Assembly (NCBI GenBank): GCA_050117725.1
Contig: JASFME010000017.1
Location: forward strand, 1-19,014
Direction: 5' to 3'
Length of the DNA stretch: 19,014 nt
Origin: JASFJH01 sp050117725
GTDB taxonomy: Bacteria; Pseudomonadota; Gammaproteobacteria; AKS1
Both the position numbers and the translations under genes were made by a program. Positions 7,014 to 14,675 of this stretch are shown here, piece by piece. Every line of letters starts with the position of its first letter. Position 1 is the stretch's first letter. Under the pieces are notes generated by a model that saw nothing but the letters and a program-made list of their open reading frames with translations, did not search any database and was not told the DNA's origin.

Positions 7014-10000
7014 GTGCGAGGTATGAACAAACAACTCTTTTCCGGCTTGCTGTGGCTAATGGCCTCGACGGCCATCGCGTCGAGTGGCCACGCGCCACGC
7101 AACATCGAGTATGGCACGACACCCGATGCCCCGGCCCACCAGACCTGGGGTGAGGCTGACAGGAAATCGGCCGGCTGCGTCAGTTGCCATACCGACACCG
7201 ATCGCAAGACCATGCATGCCAACCCGGCCGTCGTGCTCGGCTGTACCGACTGCCACGGGGGTGATGCCGGGATACACAAACCGGAGAACGCGAAAAACGG
7301 CGACGCTGCCTACCGTGCCATGCTGGACAAGGCGCACGTGCAGCCGCTGTATCCCGAACAGTGGAACTACCCGAGCAGTGCCAATCCGGAACTCAGTTAC
7401 ACCTTGCTCAACAAGGAAAGTCCCGAGTTTATACGCTTCGTCAACCCTGGCGATCTGCGTGTCGCGCGTGAAGCCTGTGGCGCCTGTCACTTGCCGATCA
7501 TCCAGGCCAGTGAACGCAGCATCATGGCCACGGGTGCGATGTTATGGGGCGGTGCGGCGTACAATAACGGTATCCTGCCCTTCAAGCGCTATATCCTCGG
7601 TGAGGCCTATACGCGCGATGGTGAGCCGGCCTCGCTGGTCGGCCCGGTCAAACCGGATGATGATCTTGCCGCCAAGGGCGTAATCGCCCAGCTTTACCCG
7701 ATGCCGACCTGGGAGACCATCCCGCCCGGCGATATCTTCCGTGTCTTCGAGCGTGGTGGCCGTAACATCACCAACCTGTTCCCGGAAACCGGCCTGCCAA
7801 ACTCGCTCGGACGCATCCAGCAGCTCGAAGAACCGGGGCGCCCCGATATCAAGCAGTCCAACCGCGGTCCGGGCACCGGCCTGCGGATCGCCGTGCCCGT
7901 GATCAATATTCACAAAACCCGTCTGAACGACCCGTTTCTGTGGTTTCTCGGCACGAATAACGTGCCCGGTGACTTCCGCTCGTCGGGCTGTTCGTCGTGT
8001 CATGTCGTGTACGCCAATGATCGTGACCCGCGTCATTCCGGCCCTTACGCGCAATATGGCCACATGGGTAAAACCCAGACCGTTGACCCGACCATCCCGA
8101 AAGATGAGCCGGGTCATCCGCTCAAACATGAATTCTCACGCGCGATCCCGACCTCGCTGTGTATGAACTGCCACATGCACCAGCCGAACGTGTTCGTAAA
8201 CAGCTACCTCGGTTACACAATGTGGGACTATGAAGCGGATGCGCCGCACATGTGGCCGGAGCAGCAACAATACCCGTCACATGCGGAAACCCGCCAGATC
8301 AATAAACACAACCCGGAAGAAGCGGCGATTCGCGGCAAGTGGAACGATCGCGAGTTCCTGAAGAAGGTCTGGGAACTGAACCCGAAGCTGAAAGACACAC
8401 AATTCGCCGACTACCACGGCCATGGCTGGAACTTCCGTGCCATCTTCAAGCGTGACCGCAAGGGCAACATGCTCGATGCCGACGGCAATATCGTCGATGA
8501 AAACGACCCGGAGTGGGCGAAGAAGGCCGTGCTCATGTCCTCGATCCATCTCGACAAGGGCATGCACTGTGTTGACTGTCACTTCGCGCAGGATGCACAC
8601 GGCAACGGCCACATCTACGGCGAAGTCGCACAGGCCGTCGAGATCGACTGTATTGACTGCCATGGCACTGCCGACGAGTACCCGACGCTGAAGACCTCGG
8701 GACCGGCAGCACCACCGGGCGGCAATGACCTGGCCCTGCTGCGCACGCCGACCGGCAAGAAGCGTTTCGAATGGCAGGGCGAGAAACTGATCCAGCGCTC
8801 CTCGTTGTGGCCGGATCGCGAGTGGGAAGTGTCACTGGTCAGGGACAACGTCAACCCGAACCACCCGACCTATAATGCGAAATCGGCGCGCGCCAAGCTC
8901 ATGTCGAACGACCGGCAGAGTTTCGAGTGGGGACCCGGTGTGGCGCCGGAAGACCGCGCCCACAAGAACGAAGACATGCTGTGCTTTACCTGTCACAGCT
9001 CCTGGGCGACCAGCTGCGCCGGCTGCCATCTGCCAATCCAGGCCAACTGGAAGACCGAGCGCCACCACTATGAGGGCGGTGAAACGCGTAACTACGCCAC
9101 CTACAACCCGCAGGTCGTACGCGACCAGATGTACCAGCTCGGCAAACATGGGCCCGCCAAGGGTGGCCGCATTGCGCCAGTGCGTTCATCCTCGGCACTG
9201 GTACTGTCATCGCGTAACATCAACCGCGAGCTGATCTATATCCAGCAGCCGCCAATCGCATCGAGTGGTTACAGTTCGCAGGCCTTTGCCCCCCACTTCC
9301 CGCACACGACGCGCAAGACCGAAACCAAGACATGTACCGATTGTCATTTGTCGGAGAGCAACGACAACAACGCCATCATGGCGCAGTTGCTGCTGCTCGG
9401 TACCAACTACGTCAACTTCGTCGGTTACTATGGCTGGTTCGGTACTGATGGCGAGATTGTCGGTCAGCGTGTCACCGAGTGGGATGAACCACAGGCCGTG
9501 ATCGGCAGTTACCTGCAAAAATACGCCTTCCCGGACTGGTTCAAGGAACATAAAGATCGCAACAATGAATTGCCGGACACCCTGCTCTACCAGGCCACGC
9601 ATGAATCGGGTTATGCCAACTGTATCCAGATGCGGGGCGAATACCTGTATGTTGCCGAAGGCAAAAAGGGTACGCGTGCCTACGACATCGCCGGCATCGC
9701 CAACAAGGGGGTCTCGCAACGCATTATCACTGCACCATTCAGCGAACTCGGGCATGACACGCATGTCGAATCGAAGAACGCGACCTGCGTAGTGCTGCCG
9801 ACCAACCAGCCGATCCATGCCGCGCGCAACCGCACCAAGCTGAACCTGAAGACCAACATGGAACAGCCGATGCATGCTATCTACGACAACATGTACATCA
9901 CCGACAGCGAGGAAGGCCTGATCGTCGTCGATGTGAATACGCTTGCGAATGGCGAACCGCGCGACAACTTCCTGAGCCGCAAGACCACCTGGAATGAAAA

Positions 10001-10880
10001 CGGTGTACTGGACGGTGCCTCACACCTGACCATCGGCGGTTACTACTTCTATATCACGACGCCGAAGGCTGTCGTGGTACTCAACATGGATGACCCGGGC
10101 AGTCCGAAGCTGGTCACCACCATACCGATGAACAACCCGCGTGGCACAGCGTTGCAATTCCGTTACCTGTTCGTCACCGACGATGAAGGTTTCAAGGTCA
10201 TCGATGTCACGCATCCTGGCCAGGCAAAACTTGTTGATGGTGCCTTCGTGCCGCTCAAGGATGCGCAACGCATCTATGTCGCGCGCACCTATGCCTATGT
10301 CGCGGCGAAGCAGGAAGGCCTTGCCATCATCGATGTCGAGAAGGCCGAACAACCGGAACTGTATATGCAGTACACGGCCGACGGGCAACTCAATGATGCA
10401 CGCGATGTCGTGGTCGCCTCGACCAATGCCTCGGCATTTGCCTACGTTGCCGACGGCAAGAACGGTATCAAGATCCTGCAACTGACCTCGCCGGATTCGC
10501 AACCGCTGTTCTACGGTTTCAGTCCCGCGCCGCAACCTGAACTGATCGCCTATCGCCCGACCAGACATACCGTCCTGTCGGTATCGAAGGGTCTTGATCG
10601 TGACCGGGCCGTTGATGAAACCGGCGGACAAATCGCGATCTTTGGCCGTATCGGTTCACGGCCGTTTACCCTCGAGGAAATGCACAAGCTCTACCTTGAT
10701 GAACACGGTGCGCCCTACTTTGTCACTGACGAGGTCCGCGAGCAGGACTTTGTGCCACTCAGGGCCGTCAAGGACAGGAGGATGCAGCAACGACCGAAGT
10801 TTGCCCGACCAAAAACCGGGGCAGGGGAAGCTGCAGGTGCTACACTCGACGGGGCAGATGTAACAAGCGGAATGAATTAA
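7014..10880 (+). CDS. Secreted decaheme cytochrome c with LVIVD-type beta-propeller
   Basis: 1288 residues from GTG 7014, with GAGGGAA at 7002-7008 at proper spacing; ATG 7023 is an alternative but has a poor ribosome site. The signal peptide is likely cut after STAIA (about 22). Ten CXXCH motifs occur, with heme histidines at 59, 81, 159, 330, 387, 523, 550, 661, 672 and 778. The pair at 661 and 672 is separated by only six residues between motifs. From about 870 to 1215 at least six repeats of the form LYVxx..GxxxxDV appear (876, 960, 1011, 1051, 1093, 1142), the LVIVD pattern of a beta-propeller. No lipobox or membrane helix is seen, so it is soluble in the periplasm or held on the outer surface by the barrel. 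It likely is the terminal conductor, with the propeller binding a partner or substrate. Its stop overlaps ccmA. The last 25 residues are low-complexity. Confidence 0.88.
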   Translation: MRGMNKQLFSGLLWLMASTAIASSGHAPRNIEYGTTPDAPAHQTWGEADRKSAGCVSCHTDTDRKTMHANPAVVLGCTDCHGGDAGIHKPENAKNGDAAYRAMLDKAHVQPLYPEQWNYPSSANPELSYTLLNKESPEFIRFVNPGDLRVAREACGACHLPIIQASERSIMATGAMLWGGAAYNNGILPFKRYILGEAYTRDGEPASLVGPVKPDDDLAAKGVIAQLYPMPTWETIPPGDIFRVFERGGRNITNLFPETGLPNSLGRIQQLEEPGRPDIKQSNRGPGTGLRIAVPVINIHKTRLNDPFLWFLGTNNVPGDFRSSGCSSCHVVYANDRDPRHSGPYAQYGHMGKTQTVDPTIPKDEPGHPLKHEFSRAIPTSLCMNCHMHQPNVFVNSYLGYTMWDYEADAPHMWPEQQQYPSHAETRQINKHNPEEAAIRGKWNDREFLKKVWELNPKLKDTQFADYHGHGWNFRAIFKRDRKGNMLDADGNIVDENDPEWAKKAVLMSSIHLDKGMHCVDCHFAQDAHGNGHIYGEVAQAVEIDCIDCHGTADEYPTLKTSGPAAPPGGNDLALLRTPTGKKRFEWQGEKLIQRSSLWPDREWEVSLVRDNVNPNHPTYNAKSARAKLMSNDRQSFEWGPGVAPEDRAHKNEDMLCFTCHSSWATSCAGCHLPIQANWKTERHHYEGGETRNYATYNPQVVRDQMYQLGKHGPAKGGRIAPVRSSSALVLSSRNINRELIYIQQPPIASSGYSSQAFAPHFPHTTRKTETKTCTDCHLSESNDNNAIMAQLLLLGTNYVNFVGYYGWFGTDGEIVGQRVTEWDEPQAVIGSYLQKYAFPDWFKEHKDRNNELPDTLLYQATHESGYANCIQMRGEYLYVAEGKKGTRAYDIAGIANKGVSQRIITAPFSELGHDTHVESKNATCVVLPTNQPIHAARNRTKLNLKTNMEQPMHAIYDNMYITDSEEGLIVVDVNTLANGEPRDNFLSRKTTWNENGVLDGASHLTIGGYYFYITTPKAVVVLNMDDPGSPKLVTTIPMNNPRGTALQFRYLFVTDDEGFKVIDVTHPGQAKLVDGAFVPLKDAQRIYVARTYAYVAAKQEGLAIIDVEKAEQPELYMQYTADGQLNDARDVVVASTNASAFAYVADGKNGIKILQLTSPDSQPLFYGFSPAPQPELIAYRPTRHTVLSVSKGLDRDRAVDETGGQIAIFGRIGSRPFTLEEMHKLYLDEHGAPYFVTDEVREQDFVPLRAVKDRRMQQRPKFARPKTGAGEAAGATLDGADVTSGMN
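10838..10846 (+). promoter_or_regulatory. Possible extended -10 promoter for ccm genes
   Basis: TGCTACACT fits an extended -10 element (TGn plus TACACT) ending 33 bases before the ccmA start. No good -35 is seen at 17 bases. It lies inside the 3' end of the decaheme gene, over its low-complexity tail, so it would let ccmABCDE be made without the upstream genes. Confidence 0.4.
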
Positions 10881-11506
10881 TGCTCAGCGCACACAACCTC
10901 GCCTGCGAACGTGGCGGGCGAGTCCTGTTTGCCAACCTGGATTTTTCCCTTGATCGCGGCGACCTGCTACATATACGCGGTGCCAATGGCAGCGGCAAGA
11001 CGACCCTGTTACGCACCCTGTGTGGCCTGTCACAACCGGCACAGGGTGAGATTCTCTGGAACGACCGGGCCATTGCCGATACGCGGGAAAACTTTCACGC
11101 CAACCTGTGTTACATCGGCCATCGCAACGGCCTGCATGGTGACCTGACCCCGCTGGAAAACCTGCAGAGTCACTGCGCCCTGCATGGTCAGCACGACGCA
11201 GATACTGCACAGAATGTCCTCACCGACTCCGGGCTTGCCGAACTACTGCACACTCCGGTCAAGCATCTCTCGCAGGGCCAGCAGCGCCGGGTCGCACTTG
11301 CCGACATGCTGCTGCGCAACACGATGTTGTGGATACTCGATGAGCCGTTTACCGCCCTCGATGTCGCTGCGGTGGACTGGCTGATTGCCCGGATTGTCAT
11401 GCATCTGGCAAATGGCGGCATGATCATCATGACGACACACCAGGAAACCGCCGTCCGTGAGCACATCACGCACGAGGTGGTGCTCATGGCGGAGATTGGT
11501 CCGTGA
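10880..11506 (+). CDS. ccmA: Heme exporter ATP-binding protein CcmA
   Basis: 208 residues, the usual CcmA length. It is an ABC ATPase: Walker A GANGSGKTT (34-42), signature LSQGQ (130-134) and Walker B WILDEPF (151-157) with catalytic Glu155. With CcmB and CcmC it drives release of heme-loaded CcmE at the periplasmic face in System I cytochrome c maturation. Its ATG shares one base with the TAA stop of the decaheme gene (TAATG), so translation of the two is probably coupled. It overlaps ccmB by four bases. Confidence 0.97.
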   Translation: MLSAHNLACERGGRVLFANLDFSLDRGDLLHIRGANGSGKTTLLRTLCGLSQPAQGEILWNDRAIADTRENFHANLCYIGHRNGLHGDLTPLENLQSHCALHGQHDADTAQNVLTDSGLAELLHTPVKHLSQGQQRRVALADMLLRNTMLWILDEPFTALDVAAVDWLIARIVMHLANGGMIIMTTHQETAVREHITHEVVLMAEIGP

Positions 11507-12168
11507 GCGCGTTGTTCACTCTGCTCAAACGTGATCTGCGGCTGGCCAACCGGCAACGCAGCGAGTGGTTAACGCCGGTCGTATTTTTCATCCTGGTCAC
11601 GACACTGTTCCCGCTCGCAGTCAGCCCGGAGAGTGATACGCTGCGCACGCTCGGCCCGGGCGTTATCTGGGTCGCGGCATTACTCTCGACACTGCTGGCC
11701 CTGCCGCGCCTGTTCGGCAATGAACTGAATGATGGCACACTCGAACAGCTTCTACTCAGCCCGCAGCCATTAAGCCTGCTGGTACTGGGCAAGATCTGCG
11801 CGCATTGGCTGGGCAGTGGCCTGCCACTTGTGATCATTGCACCGTTGCTGGCGATCCAGTTACATCTCGATATGAGCAGTATCGGTTTCGTGGTAGTGAC
11901 ATTATTGCTGGGCACGCCCAGCCTGAGCCTGATCGGTGCCATTGGCGCCGCCCTGACCCTCGGCTTGCGAGGCGGCGGGGTATTGCTGTCATTGCTCATC
12001 CTGCCTTTGTATACTCCCATACTGATTTTCGGCACCGGTGCGGTGATCGCGCACGGTGCAGGGCTGGCAACACAGGGCCACCTCTCCCTGCTCGGTGCCT
12101 ACCTCTTGCTCAGCCTGGTGTTCGCGCCCTGGGTGACCGCACAGGCACTGAGAATTTCACTGGATTAA
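11503..12168 (+). CDS. ccmB: Heme exporter membrane subunit CcmB
   Basis: 221 residues, beginning at a GTG that overlaps the ccmA stop (GTGA). It has about six hydrophobic helices. The family signature region NELNDGTLEQLLLSPQPL follows the second helix. CcmB is the permease partner of CcmA and forms the CcmABCD complex in the inner membrane. The length matches the family, and the neighbours fix the identity. Confidence 0.96.
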   Translation: MSALFTLLKRDLRLANRQRSEWLTPVVFFILVTTLFPLAVSPESDTLRTLGPGVIWVAALLSTLLALPRLFGNELNDGTLEQLLLSPQPLSLLVLGKICAHWLGSGLPLVIIAPLLAIQLHLDMSSIGFVVVTLLLGTPSLSLIGAIGAALTLGLRGGGVLLSLLILPLYTPILIFGTGAVIAHGAGLATQGHLSLLGAYLLLSLVFAPWVTAQALRISLD

Positions 12169-12179
12169 CCGGGCACACC

Positions 12180-12923
12180 GTGAACATACACAAGTACGCA
12201 TCCGCCAAGGTCTTCTACCCGCTCGCCAGCCGCGTGCAGCCGTGGGTCGCCGGGCTCGCCTTCATACTGATTGCTTTCGGCCTGTATCTCGGCCTGTTCG
12301 TCGCGCCACCCGATTACCAGCAGGGCGAGAGCGTACGCATCATGTTCATTCATGTCCCCAGCGCCTGGATGTCGATGTTTGTCTACGCGGTGCTGGCTGG
12401 TAGCGCAGCCATCGGCTTGATCTGGAAGATCAAGCTCTCCGATACCTTTGCCCGCGAAGCAGCACCGATTGGCGCCTCGTTTACCCTGCTTGCGCTGTTG
12501 ACCGGCTCACTGTGGGGCAAACCGATGTGGGGCACATGGTGGGTATGGGATGCCCGCCTGACCTCGGAACTGTTATTGCTTTTCCTGTATCTCGGTTTTA
12601 TCGCCCTGCAGGCATCGATTGAAGATCCGCGCCGCGCCGCACGTGCCGGTGCCATGCTCGCCCTGATTGGTGTCGTGAACCTGCCAGTGATTCATTTTTC
12701 CGTCGAATGGTGGAACACCCTGCATCAACCCGCCTCGGTAACACGCCTTGATGCCCCCGCTATCCATCCTGACATTCTCATGCCGTTACTGGTCATGTCG
12801 CTGGGTTTCACGGTATTATTTTTTTATATCATGTTGTTGCGCATGCGTGCGGCAATTCTCGAACAGGAACGCCATACCACGTGGCTGCAGGAACTTATGG
12901 GGAAAAACAGTGAACATGGCTGA
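12180..12923 (+). CDS. ccmC: Heme-handling protein CcmC
   Basis: 247 residues from GTG 12180, 11 bases after ccmB. The frame stays open upstream, but the family starts here and the upstream part is ccmB read out of frame. CcmC attaches heme to CcmE on the periplasmic side. The tryptophan-rich WWD motif is clear (WGKPMWGTWWVWDARLTSE, about 112-130), and the two flanking heme ligands are present as His58 (FIHVP) and His182 (NTLHQ). Six membrane helices are expected. No strong ribosome site precedes the GTG, so it may rely on coupling to ccmB. Confidence 0.95.
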   Translation: MNIHKYASAKVFYPLASRVQPWVAGLAFILIAFGLYLGLFVAPPDYQQGESVRIMFIHVPSAWMSMFVYAVLAGSAAIGLIWKIKLSDTFAREAAPIGASFTLLALLTGSLWGKPMWGTWWVWDARLTSELLLLFLYLGFIALQASIEDPRRAARAGAMLALIGVVNLPVIHFSVEWWNTLHQPASVTRLDAPAIHPDILMPLLVMSLGFTVLFFYIMLLRMRAAILEQERHTTWLQELMGKNSEHG

Positions 12924-13056
12924 ATTCTTTAACATGGGAGGCTATGCCACGTATGTGTGGGGCAGCTATGCCGTTGCCGTAATCGTGGTCGGTAGCAACA
13001 TCATACAGGCCAAACGCCGCCTTCGACGCGCAACGGAACAAACAACCGGATCATGA
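12916..13056 (+). CDS. ccmD: Small membrane protein CcmD
   Basis: 46 residues with one helix (about 15-31) followed by a basic stretch (QAKRRLRR). Length, the start MAEFFNMGGYATYVWGSY and position between ccmC and ccmE match CcmD, which stabilises the CcmABC complex and helps release holo-CcmE. The ATG lies 8 bases inside the end of ccmC. A GTG at 12910 in the same frame has better spacing to GGGG and could be the true start (48 residues). Confidence 0.92.
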   Translation: MAEFFNMGGYATYVWGSYAVAVIVVGSNIIQAKRRLRRATEQTTGS

Positions 13057-13490
13057 AAGCCCGCAAACAAAAACTTGCCATACTGAGTCTCGCCATTCTC
13101 GCCCTGTGCGGTGCCACCCTGCTCGTACTGAACGCCTTCCAGAGCAACATCGTGTTCTTCTTCTCACCGACCGAGATCAGCCAGGGCAAGGCGCCAGCCA
13201 ATACCACCTTCCGTATCGGTGGCCTGGTTGAACAGGGCACAGTGCAACGCTCCGCCAACGGTCTGGACGTCGAGTTCCGCATTACCGATCTGGTGCAGAG
13301 TCTGCCGGTGGTCTATCGCGGTATCCTGCCCGACCTGTTTCGTGAAGGTCAGGGCGTCGTCGCCCAGGGCAAACTCGTGAACGGCCGTTTTCAGGCCGAG
13401 CAGGTATTGGCCAAGCATGATGAAAACTACATGCCGCCCGAGGCGGCCGCCGCACTCGAACAGGCCGCGCAGACCCTGAAAGCCGAATAG
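13053..13490 (+). CDS. ccmE: Periplasmic heme chaperone CcmE
   Basis: 145 residues. An N-terminal anchor (about 8-28) is followed by an OB-fold domain with the covalent heme-binding His122 and nearby Tyr126 in KHDENYMP, the HXXXY motif of class I CcmE. It takes heme from CcmC and hands it to CcmF. It overlaps ccmD by four bases (ATGA). The expected next gene, ccmF, does not follow; a copper-chaperone gene does. Confidence 0.97.
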   Translation: MKARKQKLAILSLAILALCGATLLVLNAFQSNIVFFFSPTEISQGKAPANTTFRIGGLVEQGTVQRSANGLDVEFRITDLVQSLPVVYRGILPDLFREGQGVVAQGKLVNGRFQAEQVLAKHDENYMPPEAAAALEQAAQTLKAE

Positions 13491-13519
13491 AGCCCGGCAA
13501 GGCAGGACAGTACCGGATC

Positions 13520-13528
13520 TGCTACTAT
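13520..13528 (+). promoter_or_regulatory. Possible extended -10 promoter for the SCO gene
   Basis: TGCTACTAT fits an extended -10 element with no clear -35. Transcription would begin near 13535, almost at the ATG chosen for the SCO gene, giving a very short or absent leader. This argues against ATG 13527 as the start because it overlaps the element. Confidence 0.4.
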
Positions 13529-13535
13529 GCGCGCC

Positions 13536-14192
13536 ATGAAACAGACCGGCATGACAAAACCCGTTTTCCTGGTGATCGCCATGCTGGCACTGGGTATCGG
13601 CCTGTGGCTGGGCATGCAGTATTTTGCCGGGCAGCAATCTGCAGAACAGAGCGAATACCAGCAGGCGACCGTGCTGTCTGCGCCACGTGTACTGGGGCCG
13701 TTCGAGTTTACCGACCATACCGGCCAACCTTTCAACCGCGAGTCGCTCCGGGGCCGGTGGACCTTCCTGTTTTTTGGCTATACGCACTGTCCGGACGTGT
13801 GTCCAAACACCATGGCGGTGTTCAATCTGCTCGCGCAGGGGCTGAAACAGCAACCGGAGGTGCTCGACAAGACCCGCTTCGCACTTGTCTCGGTCGACCC
13901 GGAACGCGATACGCCGGATAAAATGGCCGACTACGTCAGCTATTTCAACCCGCGGTTTATCGGCCTGAGCGAAACCCGTCAGGGCAACCTGCTTGCCCTG
14001 AGTTCACAACTCGGCGTCGTCTACCTGGTGCGCAAACCCGAGTCTGGCAGCGACAGCTACGATGTCGATCACAGCCCGAATATCCTGCTCATCGATCCGG
14101 AGGCACGCTTCCACGCCGTGTTCACGCCACCGCACGATCCGGAACAGATGCTTGCAGACTACAACAGGATCATCGAAAACTATCAGCCATGA
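13536..14192 (+). CDS. SCO1/SenC/PrrC family copper-binding thiol protein
   Basis: 218 residues with an N-terminal membrane anchor (about 9-28) and a thioredoxin-like domain. The copper site is complete: Cys85 and Cys89 in GYTHCPDVCPNTM, and His179 in DVDHSPNILLID. SCO proteins pass copper or electrons to the CuA site of cytochrome oxidase in the periplasm. Three in-frame ATG codons compete (13527, 13536, 13551); none has a good ribosome site. I chose 13536 because 13527 falls in the likely promoter element; 13551 would still keep the anchor. It overlaps the PCuAC gene by four bases (ATGA), supporting joint function in oxidase assembly. Confidence 0.93.
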   Translation: MKQTGMTKPVFLVIAMLALGIGLWLGMQYFAGQQSAEQSEYQQATVLSAPRVLGPFEFTDHTGQPFNRESLRGRWTFLFFGYTHCPDVCPNTMAVFNLLAQGLKQQPEVLDKTRFALVSVDPERDTPDKMADYVSYFNPRFIGLSETRQGNLLALSSQLGVVYLVRKPESGSDSYDVDHSPNILLIDPEARFHAVFTPPHDPEQMLADYNRIIENYQP

Positions 14193-14668
14193 AAAGACTA
14201 CCGCTAAAACTGTCCGGCCTGTTACTGGCCACCTTATTTACGATTAATGGTCATGCAGACCAGCTGATTTCAGTTGAAGACGCCTGGGTGCGTGAGGCAC
14301 CACCGGGGGTGCAAATCCTTGCTGGCTATATGACCATCCATAATCATGCCAGCGAAGCCGATGCCCTGATCGGGGTCAGCAGTGACTGCTGTAAAAAGAT
14401 CGAGATGCATGAGTCCGTCATGCAGGGCGGCGCGATGACCATGCAACAGCACGAGCAGGTGGCCCTGCCCGCTGCGAGTCGTACAATATTTGCCGCGGGT
14501 GGCCTGCACCTGATGTTATTCAATCCCGTGAAGCCGTTACGCGCGGGCGAGCAGGTGGTCATGCAATTGAAATTTGCCCGTCACGCCCCCATCATGGTCA
14601 CTGCCGGCGTCAAACGCGCCACCGGCAGTGAGGAGCATCATCAACACCATCACCACCACGAGAAATAG
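14189..14668 (+). CDS. Periplasmic PCuAC copper chaperone
   Basis: 159 residues with a signal peptide (cut about residue 23, after NGHA). It has the full PCuAC copper motif HX10MX21HXM: His74, Met85, His107, Met109. The protein ends in a His-rich tail (HHQHHHHH), probably an additional metal-binding segment. PCuAC proteins deliver Cu(I) to the CuA site of cytochrome oxidase with SCO, which is the overlapping upstream gene here. It is followed after seven bases by psd. Confidence 0.94.
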   Translation: MKRLPLKLSGLLLATLFTINGHADQLISVEDAWVREAPPGVQILAGYMTIHNHASEADALIGVSSDCCKKIEMHESVMQGGAMTMQQHEQVALPAASRTIFAAGGLHLMLFNPVKPLRAGEQVVMQLKFARHAPIMVTAGVKRATGSEEHHQHHHHHEK

Positions 14669-14675
14669 GCCGGGC

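Noticed and set aside
7023..10880. ATG 7023 as start of the decaheme gene
   Set aside because: The ribosome site GAGGGAA is spaced for GTG 7014; the only site near 7023 is one base away. The difference is three residues.
2..10880. MtrCAB/MtoAB-type metal-reduction cluster
   Set aside because: No decaheme of about 330 residues like MtrA, no CXXC in the barrel, and the surface-size decaheme has a propeller rather than the MtrC layout.
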